Shown one piece after another: positions 27,303 to 36,381 of a stretch of DNA of 60,090 nucleotides. Position numbers and translations under genes: made by a program. Source of the DNA: Methanolobus sp. (GTDB lineage Archaea > Halobacteriota > Methanosarcinia > Methanosarcinales > Methanosarcinaceae); contig JASKKT010000007.1 in NCBI GenBank assembly GCA_030154025.1, forward strand, positions 1 through 60,090, written 5' to 3'. The notes below the pieces were generated by a model. The model saw only the letters and a program-made list of their open reading frames with translations, searched no databases and was not told the DNA's origin. How positions within the stretch are numbered: position 1 is the stretch's first letter; each line of letters starts with the position of its first letter.

Positions 27303-28172
27303 CTATCTCTCACTTGCGGCATGGGCCGCGATGAATTCCCTCAGCAGTTTCGTGCCAAGCAGTGCGCTCTGGCCGTTGTCATACTCCGGGGCTATTTCCA
27401 CTATATCGAAACCCACGCACATAGGTGCGAGCCTGTGGATCACTTCACGGACCTCTATGTCACTGAGACCGAAAGGTTCAGGTGTACCGAGGCCGGGTGC
27501 ATATGCAGGGTCAAGGGCGTCCATGTCCAGGGAGAGGTATATCTTCGAGCAGCCTAGATAATCAATGATCTCCTCAAGGACCTTCCTGGTGCCCTTCTCG
27601 CGGACATCGTCGGGAGTATAGTGCCTGATATCGTTCTCCTTTGCGAACACCCATTCTTCCTTTGGCCCGCTGCGCACCCCGATGGTCACATACCTGTCAG
27701 TGACCTCGTTGAGGACATGCCTTGAGACGCATGCGTGGTTATACTTGACCCCGCCGTACTCCTCCCGCAGGTCGAAGTGTGCATCCAGTACCACAAAGCC
27801 GATCTTCTCATCCGAGTATTTGGCACAGGCCTTTACGCAGGGCAGGGTGAGCGAGTGCTCTCCTCCCAGCATGATAGGGATCTTCCCGTCTGCGACAATA
27901 GGCTCCACTGCAAGGGTCAGTTCCTCAAGTGTCTGCTCCACTGTGGAGTAATGCTCGAGGTTGCCTGCATCATGTATCATCAGGTCCTCGTAGTCCACGT
28001 CAAAATAGGCATTATATGTTTCAAAATTCGCAGATGCCTTTCTCATGGCATCCGGCGCCCACCGGCTTCCTGACCTGTACGATGATGTCCCGTCAAAAGG
28101 CACACCGAATATTACATACCTGGCAGATGCATAATCCGACAGGGCATCCATCATTTCAGGTTTATGGAACAT
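27303..28172 (-). CDS. speB: Agmatinase / ureohydrolase
   Basis: A 289-residue arginase-superfamily enzyme that hydrolyses agmatine, or an agmatine-linked substrate, to release urea. The binuclear Mn ligands are visible: His106 (GGEHS), Asp130, His132 and Asp134 (DAHFD), Asp216 and Asp218 (DMDALDP). It starts 21 bases after the aIF5A stop on the same strand, with no clear SD. In Haloferax an agmatinase-like protein works with deoxyhypusine synthase on agmatinylated aIF5A, so the same role is plausible here. Confidence 0.94.
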   Translation of the reverse strand: MFHKPEMMDALSDYASARYVIFGVPFDGTSSYRSGSRWAPDAMRKASANFETYNAYFDVDYEDLMIHDAGNLEHYSTVEQTLEELTLAVEPIVADGKIPIMLGGEHSLTLPCVKACAKYSDEKIGFVVLDAHFDLREEYGGVKYNHACVSRHVLNEVTDRYVTIGVRSGPKEEWVFAKENDIRHYTPDDVREKGTRKVLEEIIDYLGCSKIYLSLDMDALDPAYAPGLGTPEPFGLSDIEVREVIHRLAPMCVGFDIVEIAPEYDNGQSALLGTKLLREFIAAHAASER

Positions 28173-28193
28173 ACGTGACTAGTTTAAGTGAGA

Positions 28194-28577
28194 TTATCTA
28201 AGGTCGATCCTCATCTTGCCCATGGCTGTGATGTAGGTTATCTCTTCTCCTTCCTTTATCCTGTCCTTGTATTCCTCGGGAACCGGCAGCTCGAAGGTTG
28301 AGAAGTCTCCCATGTCCATGAGCTGTACGATATCCCCGCCAAAGGAGAGCACCTGTGCTGTCTTCCTCTCGACTATGGGGACGTATGCCTTGTCAGAAAC
28401 AGGGCCTACAATTGACCTCTTCTGGTTGTCGAAGAGTCCTATGACATCTATCCTTGCTTTTGCAGAACCGTGTTTCCCCGGCTTGGACTTGGATATGCTC
28501 TTGATAACACATGGCTCGTCATCGACAATTACGTATTTACCTTCTTTGAGTTCCTTAACTTCAACTTGTACTTTCAT
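28194..28577 (-). CDS. eif5A: Translation factor aIF5A (hypusine-containing)
   Basis: A 127-residue translation factor that helps ribosomes through poly-proline stretches and assists termination. The hypusination loop is SKPGKHGSAKA with Lys35 as the modified residue. An N-terminal SH3-like and a C-terminal OB-fold domain follow the family pattern. GGAGGATC lies just upstream of the ATG, and two TATATA elements occur at about 28638-28662. It is followed by the agmatinase gene. Confidence 0.97.
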   Translation of the reverse strand: MKVQVEVKELKEGKYVIVDDEPCVIKSISKSKPGKHGSAKARIDVIGLFDNQKRSIVGPVSDKAYVPIVERKTAQVLSFGGDIVQLMDMGDFSTFELPVPEEYKDRIKEGEEITYITAMGKMRIDLR

Positions 28578-28708
28578 TTATGATCCTCCATTGGAAAGTT
28601 AAACTATGATTGTAATTCGTGGGGTATAATTCCCTGTTCTATATATCAATTTAACCTATATATCCCACAAGAACCGGAAATACTTTATAGCAGGCATAAC
28701 TAACGCAT

Positions 28709-30436
28709 TCAACTATATAAATCAATTTGTTCGCCCAGACCCAGTTCCTGCAATTTTTCCCTTGTTGGCCTTCCTTTTTCATCCCATCCCCTGAAATGAT
28801 AATAGTCATCAAGGGCGTTCATGAATGCTTCCCTGTCAAGGCCGTCCTTCCCGAAAAATCTCTCAGGTAGGGTGTCACCCTCCCGTGAGAATCCCTCCCT
28901 TACATTGAGCATTCTCTCCAGATCGTAGATGCGCTCCCCGCAACGCAGCAGCTCTTCGGCAGTGTAGTTCTTTCCTGTTGCGGCGCTGAGAAGGGATGCA
29001 AGCTCTGCTTCCCCTATAGCAAGAACAGCCAAAGGACAAACAACAAGCGAATCAATCACTGCCGCAAGGTTCTGGAAGTATTGTACAAGGGCGGCCTTGC
29101 CATCAAAAGTAAGCCTGTTGAGAGCCATGGGCTTTCCCATCACTTCCGGTGCTGCCATGAAAGCGCTCAGGTGGCATCCTCCCCTGTTAGACGTGGCATA
29201 GGAAAGAGCCATCCCTGCCATGCTTCGTGGATCGTATCCAGGGATGTCAAGCCCCTTGACGCTCATGCTGCCCTGCTTTGCTCCCCTGGAGCACAGATAT
29301 GTGTATGAGCCTGCAGAAAGTTCGCTCTTACCCTCTCCTATGTCCCTGACAAGCGCCATAAGCTCCTCGTCACCAAGTCCGGCGCCCTGCAGCTCCATAT
29401 ATGCCGCAATGGCAGACCCACAGGATAGGGGGTCCATCCCGTAATCCGTACACATGCTATTGAGCCTGGTAATTGTGTCCGGACCATGCCTGCCGATATT
29501 CGGGCCAAGCGCCCAGAGGGAATCATAATCCGGTACCGGGAAACCGTCGTCAAATGCTCTCCTGCAACCCACAGGGCAGGCAAAGCACGGTGTCTTTTCG
29601 GTCCGGTAGTTATCTCTAATGAACTCGCCGGAGATATTATGCCCTGCAGATAATTCCCTGTTCCTGAAATTATCTGCAGGCAGAATTCCCATATAGCTTA
29701 ACATGTCCGCAAAGACAGGTGTTCCGTAATTTGCAAGCCCCTTCGATACAGGGGGATTTGCAATGAGGAGCCTGTTCACTCTCTCCACAGCCTTTGCAAA
29801 AGTCTCCGGTTCAGCTATCTCCGGCTTATTGCTTCCTTTGACCACGACTGCCTTGATATTCTTTGAGCCTGCCACCGCCCCATGCCCTCCGCGCCCGGCA
29901 ACATAGCCATCACTCACCATACCTGCCATGGGCACCAGCATCTCTCCTGCTCTTCCGATACATGCCACCTTTCCCCTGGCGCCAAGTACTGACGCTGTTT
30001 CGCCTGTGTTCTTTCCCCAGAGGTGGCCCGCAGGCAGTATTTCCACTTCCTCATCCTCTACGCGGATATATACCGGCTCAGCGGCCTTTCCTGTCACTAT
30101 CAGGCAATCCACTCCTGCAAATTTCATCTCGGCCCCGAACAGGCCGCCGGCATTGGAGTCAAATATGGTCCCCGTGAGGGGTGATCTTGCAGTTATCGTG
30201 AAGTGTCCTGACATCGGCGCCGCAGTGCCTGTAAGCGGCCCGGTGCAAAGAATAAGCGGATTTTCCGGGCTCAGCGGTTCTGTATGAGGCCCGGTGAGGT
30301 CGGCCACGAGCCTGCAGGCAAGTCCGCGCCCGCCGATGAACTGTTCAGCATGTTTTTTCTTTGTCCTCGACTCCATGACCGAGTTGCTCCCGAGGTCCAC
30401 TGTTATTGTCCTTCCGGTCCATCCGAACATGTTCAT
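28709..30436 (-). CDS. Aldehyde:ferredoxin oxidoreductase (tungsten, AOR family)
   Basis: A 575-residue AOR-family tungstopterin enzyme that oxidises aldehydes to acids with ferredoxin. The 4Fe-4S ligands are visible as CFACPVGC (about 290) and a later Cys in VVCPLAVL. The N-terminal GWTGRTITVDL and GGRGLACRL and a GRGGHGAVAGSKNIKAVVV cofactor segment are typical. The aldehyde substrate cannot be predicted. Its start overlaps the ogt stop (ATGA at 30433-30436), so it is translated with the DNA repair gene upstream. Confidence 0.93.
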   Translation of the reverse strand: MNMFGWTGRTITVDLGSNSVMESRTKKKHAEQFIGGRGLACRLVADLTGPHTEPLSPENPLILCTGPLTGTAAPMSGHFTITARSPLTGTIFDSNAGGLFGAEMKFAGVDCLIVTGKAAEPVYIRVEDEEVEILPAGHLWGKNTGETASVLGARGKVACIGRAGEMLVPMAGMVSDGYVAGRGGHGAVAGSKNIKAVVVKGSNKPEIAEPETFAKAVERVNRLLIANPPVSKGLANYGTPVFADMLSYMGILPADNFRNRELSAGHNISGEFIRDNYRTEKTPCFACPVGCRRAFDDGFPVPDYDSLWALGPNIGRHGPDTITRLNSMCTDYGMDPLSCGSAIAAYMELQGAGLGDEELMALVRDIGEGKSELSAGSYTYLCSRGAKQGSMSVKGLDIPGYDPRSMAGMALSYATSNRGGCHLSAFMAAPEVMGKPMALNRLTFDGKAALVQYFQNLAAVIDSLVVCPLAVLAIGEAELASLLSAATGKNYTAEELLRCGERIYDLERMLNVREGFSREGDTLPERFFGKDGLDREAFMNALDDYYHFRGWDEKGRPTREKLQELGLGEQIDLYS

Positions 30437-30804
30437 TCCCTGCCTGAAGACATCCCTGATTCCATCTCAAGCATTCTCTTCTTAAGTTCCACCTTATCCC
30501 CGCAGGTCTCACCGCAAAAGCCGCCGATACCCGATGATGAGACAACCCTGTGACAGGGTATGATTATCGGGTACGGGTTCTTTGCAAGTGCACTTCCCAC
30601 TGCCCGCGCTGCTCCATCCTTTCCTATGCGGCAGGCAAGCTCAGCGTAGGTTACGGTCTGCCCGTAGGGAATCTTCCTTACTTCGGTGAGCACTTCCTGC
30701 TGGAACTCCGTAAGGCCGCTCAGATCGGGTTCGTAGCCTGAGAAGTCCACCTCTTCTCCGCTGAAATATAGGAGTATGTCCTGGAAAACTGTGTTCCGTT
30801 TCAT
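30433..30804 (-). CDS. ogt: Methylated-DNA-protein-cysteine methyltransferase
   Basis: A 123-residue, single-domain O6-alkylguanine-DNA alkyltransferase. The acceptor Cys84 is in IIPCHRVV, with the helix-turn-helix YGQTVTYAELA and the RAVGSALAKNP Arg finger region. The N-terminal domain found in longer Ada/Ogt proteins is nearly absent. Overlaps of four bases on each side join it to the matrixin upstream and the AOR downstream. Confidence 0.95.
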   Translation of the reverse strand: MKRNTVFQDILLYFSGEEVDFSGYEPDLSGLTEFQQEVLTEVRKIPYGQTVTYAELACRIGKDGAARAVGSALAKNPYPIIIPCHRVVSSSGIGGFCGETCGDKVELKKRMLEMESGMSSGRE

Positions 30805-31505
30805 TTTTCCTTTTCGCCGAATATCTCTTTTTCAAGTCTCTCCCTTTTCTTCCTGGAGTGCAGCCATCCTCCTCCATGGTAGAACACGATCCCGGCACCA
30901 AGCAGGGTTCCCAGGATTATCAGGGGCAGTGTCTTCTGGACCAGCAGGGGATCGATGTCATCCTTCTGGTCGTAGGTCGGATACATGATATCCTTCCTGT
31001 CGTTACTGTGCCCCAATCCCAGTGCGTGTCCGATCTCATGCTTTGCTATCTCATGCATATTGGCATCCCCATACTGTCTCCATGAGTATCCCTGGTAGTT
31101 ACCTACCTCCAATACGATGTCCACATGCTCGTACCTGCCATTCACTTCATAGGGCCTGGCAAAGCCTGCGACGCCGTTCTCAACTCCCGCATCCGCTTCG
31201 AGGTTTTCCACCCACATGATAAGGATATCCGCATCACTCCCGTCCACTATCCTGAACTCAGGAGTGTATCCAAGTTTGCCGTTCCCTCCCTTGCTCCAGT
31301 AGTCAAGGGCCTTCTCCACCTGCACCCTGTAGCTTGGGCTGTAATGGGCCGGTACGTTCCTGTCATCTATGTGAACAGTGATGGTCTCGTTACCCCATGG
31401 ATCGGGATTAAGTGCAGGATATATCTTCTCTGACGGGGAAAGGAGTACTGCAAGGAAAAGCAGTGCCAGGACCGCAATCATTGCTGTTCTTCTGTTGTTT
31501 TGCAT
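30801..31505 (-). CDS. Matrixin-type (M10-like) membrane-anchored metalloprotease
   Basis: A 234-residue secreted zinc protease. A signal-anchor covers about 8-24. The zinc site HEIGHALGLGHS starts at His156 (ligands His156, His160, His166), and a Met-turn IMYP follows at Met174, defining the metzincin fold. A second membrane segment (about 190-210) and a basic tail suggest C-terminal anchoring with the catalytic domain outside. Its stop overlaps the ogt start. It diverges from the HAD gene. Matrixins are uncommon in methanogens, although related genes occur in archaea. Confidence 0.9.
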   Translation of the reverse strand: MQNNRRTAMIAVLALLFLAVLLSPSEKIYPALNPDPWGNETITVHIDDRNVPAHYSPSYRVQVEKALDYWSKGGNGKLGYTPEFRIVDGSDADILIMWVENLEADAGVENGVAGFARPYEVNGRYEHVDIVLEVGNYQGYSWRQYGDANMHEIAKHEIGHALGLGHSNDRKDIMYPTYDQKDDIDPLLVQKTLPLIILGTLLGAGIVFYHGGGWLHSRKKRERLEKEIFGEKEK

Positions 31506-31622
31506 CTGTCTCTCTACAAAGTATCAAGGTCCTATATAATATACCTGATGACATTCTCTGTCAGCAGTATCCATCCTTCCTGCGGCGTAAAGGTAATCAC
31601 CCATCAGTACAAAGCACCCTAC

Positions 31623-32447
31623 ATGCAAAAACGCGTGGCTGTAGTGTTTGACAGTGCAGGTACCCTCCTGCGGATGTATCGTGTGGCAAGGGAGGCTGCC
31701 ACAGGTCTGATCCTTGATGATATCCAGACCACTCTTCTGGTGGCCCTTAAACCCCGCAGGGCTCTTGTGGTTATGAACGGTGATCTTGAGAGTACCATCT
31801 TCTCGTGTCCGCCCATGACATTCCATCAGTTTCTCGAACTGTACGGGGTCTCTATCGAGATAAGCTGCTCTAGCGGCCCCATAGGACTGGACGAAGCATA
31901 CGGGATAATACAAAAGAGCAGTGTGGGCGTTGACGATCTCAGGGGCGTGATATCTGTTGTAAGGGGCCGCTGCCCGGATGTATTCTATCTTGCTGCAGGT
32001 ATCATTGTTGATGTCCAGGAGGGCACGGTGCCCTATGTGCTTAGTACAGGTGGAAGGATGTATTCAGGTACGCCTCTGACAATAAAACAGCTCAGGGAAA
32101 TGGGTGCGGACGTGTTCATTGCTTCGGGGGACGGCTATCATAACCTGAACAGACTTGCAGCGACAGTGGGCATCCCCGGCAAGGATGTGTACGGGGTTGC
32201 CTCTCCCCGGGATAAGGAAAAGATCATCCTTGAACTGAAGGAAAGATACGATTCGGTTATCATGGTGGGGGATGGGATGAACGATATACTTGCACTCCGG
32301 GCAGCGGATATCGGTATAATGACCACTCAGCAGGGAGATGAGAGGCCCCAGGCATTAAGGGATGCGGCAGACAGGGTCATTGACAACATTACTGAAGTAA
32401 CGGAGATTGTGAGGCAGGTCATGTCGCAAACTTGCAGGAGCCTCTGA
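31623..32447 (+). CDS. HAD-superfamily, soluble P-type-ATPase-like protein
   Basis: A 274-residue HAD-fold protein. Motif I is VFDSAGTLL: the nucleophile Asp is present, but the second Asp of phosphatases (DxD) is Ala, which recalls P-type ATPase catalytic domains (DKTGT). Motif II is FIASGDG, and motif III/IV is VIMVGDGMNDILAL. A cap-like insertion is present between. The start is MQKRVAVVF; the longer in-frame start at 31500 adds an unrelated segment into the divergent promoter. Methanogens encode soluble P-type-ATPase-like proteins of unknown role, and this is probably one. Confidence 0.85.
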   Translation: MQKRVAVVFDSAGTLLRMYRVAREAATGLILDDIQTTLLVALKPRRALVVMNGDLESTIFSCPPMTFHQFLELYGVSIEISCSSGPIGLDEAYGIIQKSSVGVDDLRGVISVVRGRCPDVFYLAAGIIVDVQEGTVPYVLSTGGRMYSGTPLTIKQLREMGADVFIASGDGYHNLNRLAATVGIPGKDVYGVASPRDKEKIILELKERYDSVIMVGDGMNDILALRAADIGIMTTQQGDERPQALRDAADRVIDNITEVTEIVRQVMSQTCRSL

Positions 32448-32665
32448 GCGGATGTGGGCCAATAATCTCCCTTTTATTTAGGAAGTTAACGGCGCAAAGC
32501 CGGTGCGTTATGTTTATGTAGTGAGTTTGATAATCCAAGTATAACTTATTTGTAAAAAACTCATTAAAATGTTGTCAGATGGTTTGTATGGGATATCGGA
32601 TACTTTGGTATTAGTTTTGTGCAGACTATGCAAAACCGTTAAGTAATTTGCAGAGGTATGCATAG

Positions 32666-32716
32666 AAAATATAATGGACAATAACACCCATGCATCCAGT
32701 AGGCGGAGGAAACGGT
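32666..32716 (+). promoter_or_regulatory. atwA promoter and RBS
   Basis: A TATA-like AAAATATAATGG lies at 32668-32679, and the expected transcription start is about 25 bases downstream. That leaves a leader of roughly 15-20 bases containing GGAGG (32705-32709) before ATG 32717. Upstream, 32487-32510 can fold as a small hairpin (TAACGGC, loop, GCC...CGTTA). Confidence 0.45.
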
Positions 32717-34330
32717 ATGGCAGTATTTATCGAAGTCAAAGACCTTTCACTGGAATTTGACGGTATCAAAGTTCTAAAGAACATAAACCTGACTATCAAT
32801 GAAGGAGAAGTCCTGGGCATCCTTGGAAGGAGCGGTTCGGGCAAGACTGTATTGATGCATGTTTTGCGTGGTGTGGAAGAGTATGAAGGCATAAGCGGAC
32901 AGGTTATCTACCACCTTGCACGCTGCGAGAAATGTGGGCACATAGAGCCTCCCAGCAAGGTCGGAATGAAATGCCCGGCATGTGAGGGTGTTCTAAAAGC
33001 ATTCGAAGCTGATTTTGTAAAACTCTCCATACATGACTCCCACAGGAGAGATGTCACTAAAAGGATCGCTATCATGCTCCAGCGTACATTCGCACTGTAT
33101 GGTGACGACATGGTCATTGCCAACGTGGTAAATTCCCTTACTGAGATCGGAGTCTCCACTGAGGATGCAATGGGCAAGGCGGTGGACCTGCTTGAAAAAG
33201 TACAGCTTTCCCACCGCATGATGCACGTGGCCCGTGACCTGAGCGGCGGTGAGAAGCAGAGGGTTGTCCTCGCACGCCAGCTTGTGAGGGACCCCATGCT
33301 TCTTATAGCTGATGAGCCCACGGGTACCCTGGATCCCAGGACTGCCCAGGTGGTCCACGATGTCATCGACAAGGCTGTCAGGGACTACAATATGACAATG
33401 GTGATCACGTCCCACTGGTGCGATGTCATAGAACAGCTGGCTGACAAGGCCATTGTCCTTGAGGACGGGGCAATTGTAAGTGAAGGTTCCCCGGAAAAGA
33501 TAGCAAGGGAATTCATGAACCTCGTCTGCGCCGTGGAGAAAAAATCCGATGTCGAGGTCGGTGACACTCTGATCAAGGTCGAGCACCTGGTCAAGAAGTA
33601 TATATCTGTCAACAGGGGTGTTGTCTATGCTGTCAATGATATCTCTTTCGACGTAAAGGAAGGTGAGATATTCGGTCTCGCAGGGACCAGCGGAGCAGGC
33701 AAGACCACAACCTCTGAGATACTGATGGGAATAGTGCAGCCAACCAGCGGTGAGGTGAAGGTAAGGGTCGGTGACGAATGGGTCGATATGAAGAAGCCCG
33801 GCCCGGAATGCAGGGGGCGTGCTGTGAAATATATGGGTATCCTCCACCAGGAGTATGGGCTGTACAACCACAGGACCATCATCGACAATCTTACTGAATC
33901 AATAGGTATCGACCTGCCCTACGAGCTTGCTGTAAGGAAGGCAATTAACACACTGATATCTACCGGTTTTACTGAAGAAAAGGCAAAATCTATATTATCG
34001 AAGATGTCAGATGAGATTAGTGAAGGAGAGAGGCACAGGGTTGCGCTTGCCCAGATCCTCATGAAGGAACCTGTCATTGTCGTAATGGACGAGCCGACAG
34101 GTACCATGGACCCGATAACAAAGATGGAGGTCACAAAGTCCATCCTCAAGGCACGCGAGAAGATGGGTGACACTTTCGTTATTGTTTCACATGATATGGA
34201 TTTCCTTGAGGAGATATGCGACCGGGTTGCTCTAATGAGGAACGGGAAGATCGTTGATATCGGTGCTCCCGCAGCAGTCCTTTCAAAGCTCACGGATAAG
34301 GAGCGCCTGGAAGCGGCTGCAGGCTCCTGA
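32717..34330 (+). CDS. atwA: Methyl-CoM reductase activation component A2 (AtwA)
   Basis: A 537-residue soluble double ABC ATPase that supplies ATP-driven reductive activation of methyl-coenzyme M reductase. Two NBDs are present, with Walker A GRSGSGKT and GTSGAGKTTT, signature LSGGEKQR in NBD1 and the diverged ISEGERHR in NBD2, and Walker B ADEPTGTLD and MDEPTGTMD. A four-Cys ribbon (CEKC...CPAC) is inserted in NBD1, characteristic of AtwA. ATG 32717 is chosen over ATG 32690 because GGAGG precedes it. It heads the cluster of marker genes. Confidence 0.96.
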   Translation: MAVFIEVKDLSLEFDGIKVLKNINLTINEGEVLGILGRSGSGKTVLMHVLRGVEEYEGISGQVIYHLARCEKCGHIEPPSKVGMKCPACEGVLKAFEADFVKLSIHDSHRRDVTKRIAIMLQRTFALYGDDMVIANVVNSLTEIGVSTEDAMGKAVDLLEKVQLSHRMMHVARDLSGGEKQRVVLARQLVRDPMLLIADEPTGTLDPRTAQVVHDVIDKAVRDYNMTMVITSHWCDVIEQLADKAIVLEDGAIVSEGSPEKIAREFMNLVCAVEKKSDVEVGDTLIKVEHLVKKYISVNRGVVYAVNDISFDVKEGEIFGLAGTSGAGKTTTSEILMGIVQPTSGEVKVRVGDEWVDMKKPGPECRGRAVKYMGILHQEYGLYNHRTIIDNLTESIGIDLPYELAVRKAINTLISTGFTEEKAKSILSKMSDEISEGERHRVALAQILMKEPVIVVMDEPTGTMDPITKMEVTKSILKAREKMGDTFVIVSHDMDFLEEICDRVALMRNGKIVDIGAPAAVLSKLTDKERLEAAAGS

Positions 34331-34341
34331 GCGTGTCCTGA

Positions 34342-34358
34342 TGCCGGGTGAGCCGGCA
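34342..34358 (+). terminator. Stem-loop between atwA and mmp3
   Basis: TGCCGG-GTGAG-CCGGCA is a perfect six-base-pair stem with a five-base loop, starting 12 bases after the atwA stop and followed by ATTTTG. It sits inside a cluster where most other junctions are tight or overlapping, so it may be an attenuating terminator or a processing hairpin that lowers downstream expression. Confidence 0.5.
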
Positions 34359-34375
34359 ATTTTGTCATAACAGAG

Positions 34376-35938
34376 GTGTTTGACACGAGCGATAAAATAA
34401 AGGTAGAGGTCAATGGAAACGAGATAGAACTGCATGAGGGTTCTGTCCTCGAGGATGCTATCAGGGTGTCAAACGCCCCTTACAGGAAAGGCACAGCCGT
34501 GGGTATCCTTATCGAGCGGGCTGGCCAGGAAACGAAGGATGTTTCCAGGTATACCATCAGAACATCCAAGGGTGAGTTCCGCATAGAGCTTCATGACGAA
34601 GCATCTCCCTCGAGAAAAAGCTGGGTTTCCCATTATGCTGAGTACAGGGACATGCCTCTTCGCTGGATAAGCAGGGATGCAGTTGCTTTCGGGCCTTTCT
34701 CTTCCGACATGGTTCCCTTCAGGGGCAGCGCTGACCACAAGAGATTCGAGATCATGTTTGCGGGTGGCTCCGATCCCGCAAACACTCACCTGATACTTAC
34801 CAAGGCGAGGCATTCAGCCGAGTATGGAGCTCCCGAGGAGGGCACTTTTGCAAAAGTGATCAGCGGAAAGCATGTCCTGTCTGACCTGGCTAAGAGTGAC
34901 AGGATACTGGATATCGAGCCTGTCATCGAGTCTGAGGAAGCCGGGGAACACATATGCACCACAGACCTTTCAACAAGACTGGAGAACGGCTCCAGGATAT
35001 TCACTTATGTGGAGATCGAGATCGACCCCGAAGCTCCTGAGGGTGCGGAGCATCTCTTTGCCGTGACCCGTGACGGCACTTTCCACGTTGACTCCATTTC
35101 TTCTTCTTACATTTCCGATCACGGGTTCCAGGGAGAGCTTGTGACCTACGAGAATTTCGAATCCCGCTCTGCCGGTTCTGTATTTGTGAGGACCGTTGGA
35201 TACGGGGCAGGTAAGCTGTTCATCGCAACCGATGACAGGACATCCACCATAATGCATTCGGTGGTCGGTCACGTAGTTAAAGGCCTCGAGCTTGCCAAGA
35301 TGGTACGTGAAGGCCAGAAGATCATGATAGAGAGTGCCCCTCACCCGATAATGCTGCTTGGGATGAACTATGCTGAAGCCGAAGCAGAAATGGGGCCCCT
35401 AGGTGTGGAAGTTATCAGGGAAGGTTACATAGGAGATGATGGTTTCATTGTCACACAAACCCCTGCTACAACAATAGGCATACTGAGCGAGGCTAAGGTG
35501 ACACTCAGGGGAGTTGACCCAGAGCATCTAATCAGGGTTGAGCTGTACAAGGACCTTGCTCCAAAGACGCTAGACTTCTTCAGGCACGCCACCGGGATGC
35601 AGTACAAGCCTGTGGGTGCCCTGGCTGTGCTTATGACTTATGACAACACATATATCTTCAAGGCCATGGAGAAAGAGGCTGATAAGTATAAGGAGATCCT
35701 GCCGGAGAACACTCCTCAGGGAAAGGTGACAGCCGGTGAGATAGGTGTCACCAACCAGGCTGCCAAGAGGGCCGGTATGATAGGTGTCAAGCTGGAGGAC
35801 AATGATCTCTTCGGACCGACCGGTGAGAGATTCGGGAGCACTAACATCATCGGAAAGATCGTTGACACTGGCAAGCTAAAGAACCTTAAGGAAGACGATG
35901 TCGTGTATATCATAGACAGCAGCAAGGAGGAATCATGA
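34376..35938 (+). CDS. mmp3: Methanogenesis marker protein 3
   Basis: A 520-residue UPF0288 protein conserved in methanogens. The N-terminal 60 residues form a ubiquitin-like beta-grasp (KIKVEVNGNEIELHEGSVLEDAI), and the C-terminal third has a cyclophilin-like barrel with LIRVELYKDLAPKTLDFF and GxTxxAGxIGVKLEDNDLFGPTGE. Mmp3 copurifies with the MCR activation complex in other methanogens. The GTG at 34376 is the only conventional start in frame before the conserved region; no well-spaced SD is seen. Its stop overlaps the mmp6 start. Confidence 0.93.
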   Translation: MFDTSDKIKVEVNGNEIELHEGSVLEDAIRVSNAPYRKGTAVGILIERAGQETKDVSRYTIRTSKGEFRIELHDEASPSRKSWVSHYAEYRDMPLRWISRDAVAFGPFSSDMVPFRGSADHKRFEIMFAGGSDPANTHLILTKARHSAEYGAPEEGTFAKVISGKHVLSDLAKSDRILDIEPVIESEEAGEHICTTDLSTRLENGSRIFTYVEIEIDPEAPEGAEHLFAVTRDGTFHVDSISSSYISDHGFQGELVTYENFESRSAGSVFVRTVGYGAGKLFIATDDRTSTIMHSVVGHVVKGLELAKMVREGQKIMIESAPHPIMLLGMNYAEAEAEMGPLGVEVIREGYIGDDGFIVTQTPATTIGILSEAKVTLRGVDPEHLIRVELYKDLAPKTLDFFRHATGMQYKPVGALAVLMTYDNTYIFKAMEKEADKYKEILPENTPQGKVTAGEIGVTNQAAKRAGMIGVKLEDNDLFGPTGERFGSTNIIGKIVDTGKLKNLKEDDVVYIIDSSKEES

Positions 35939-36372
35939 TGGCAGAAGGCGATAATGATACATTGACCAAGATCGTTGTGATAAGCTCTGACAGTGTCCTG
36001 CCAGTAGATGCTGCCATGAAGATATACCAGTCTCACACCGATATAGTTATCAAGGAAACCTGCTTCGGGACAATGGTCACAGGTCCCCGGGATGCGGTGA
36101 ACAGGGTCGTGAAGGAAGTTGTGGACCTTGACCGGAATCATATTTTCGTGAAAGAGAGAGGTTTCCTGCCGGGAGACGAGAGGAGATGCCGTTCCTCCCG
36201 CGGAGGCGGCCCAAGGCCCGGCTTCCATTATCTCAGGCATGAGGTGCAGATGCTGCCCACTATCGGGAAGGCGCTCGATGCCTATGACAGGAAAGCGCCT
36301 CTCAAAGAGGTAAAGCAAAAGAAGAAGCTTGATGTCGATAAACTGGAAGACCTAATAGAATCCCACTTATGA
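35935..36372 (+). CDS. mmp6: Methanogenesis marker protein 6
   Basis: A 145-residue methanogen-specific protein: beta-alpha core, then a basic Arg/Gly-rich loop (RRCRSSRGGGPRPG) and a Lys-rich C-terminal helix. It belongs to the marker set implicated in MCR activation. The ATG overlaps the mmp3 stop (ATGA), with AGGAGG about nine bases upstream. Only two cysteines (FGTM-proximal Cys and RRC) are present. Confidence 0.92.
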   Translation: MMAEGDNDTLTKIVVISSDSVLPVDAAMKIYQSHTDIVIKETCFGTMVTGPRDAVNRVVKEVVDLDRNHIFVKERGFLPGDERRCRSSRGGGPRPGFHYLRHEVQMLPTIGKALDAYDRKAPLKEVKQKKKLDVDKLEDLIESHL

Positions 36373-36381
36373 GGCAATATC

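Noticed and set aside
31500-31622. N-terminal extension of the HAD protein from ATG 31500
   Set aside because: It runs into the start of the divergent matrixin gene, lacks an SD and has no resemblance to a HAD N-terminus; motif I begins right after ATG 31623.
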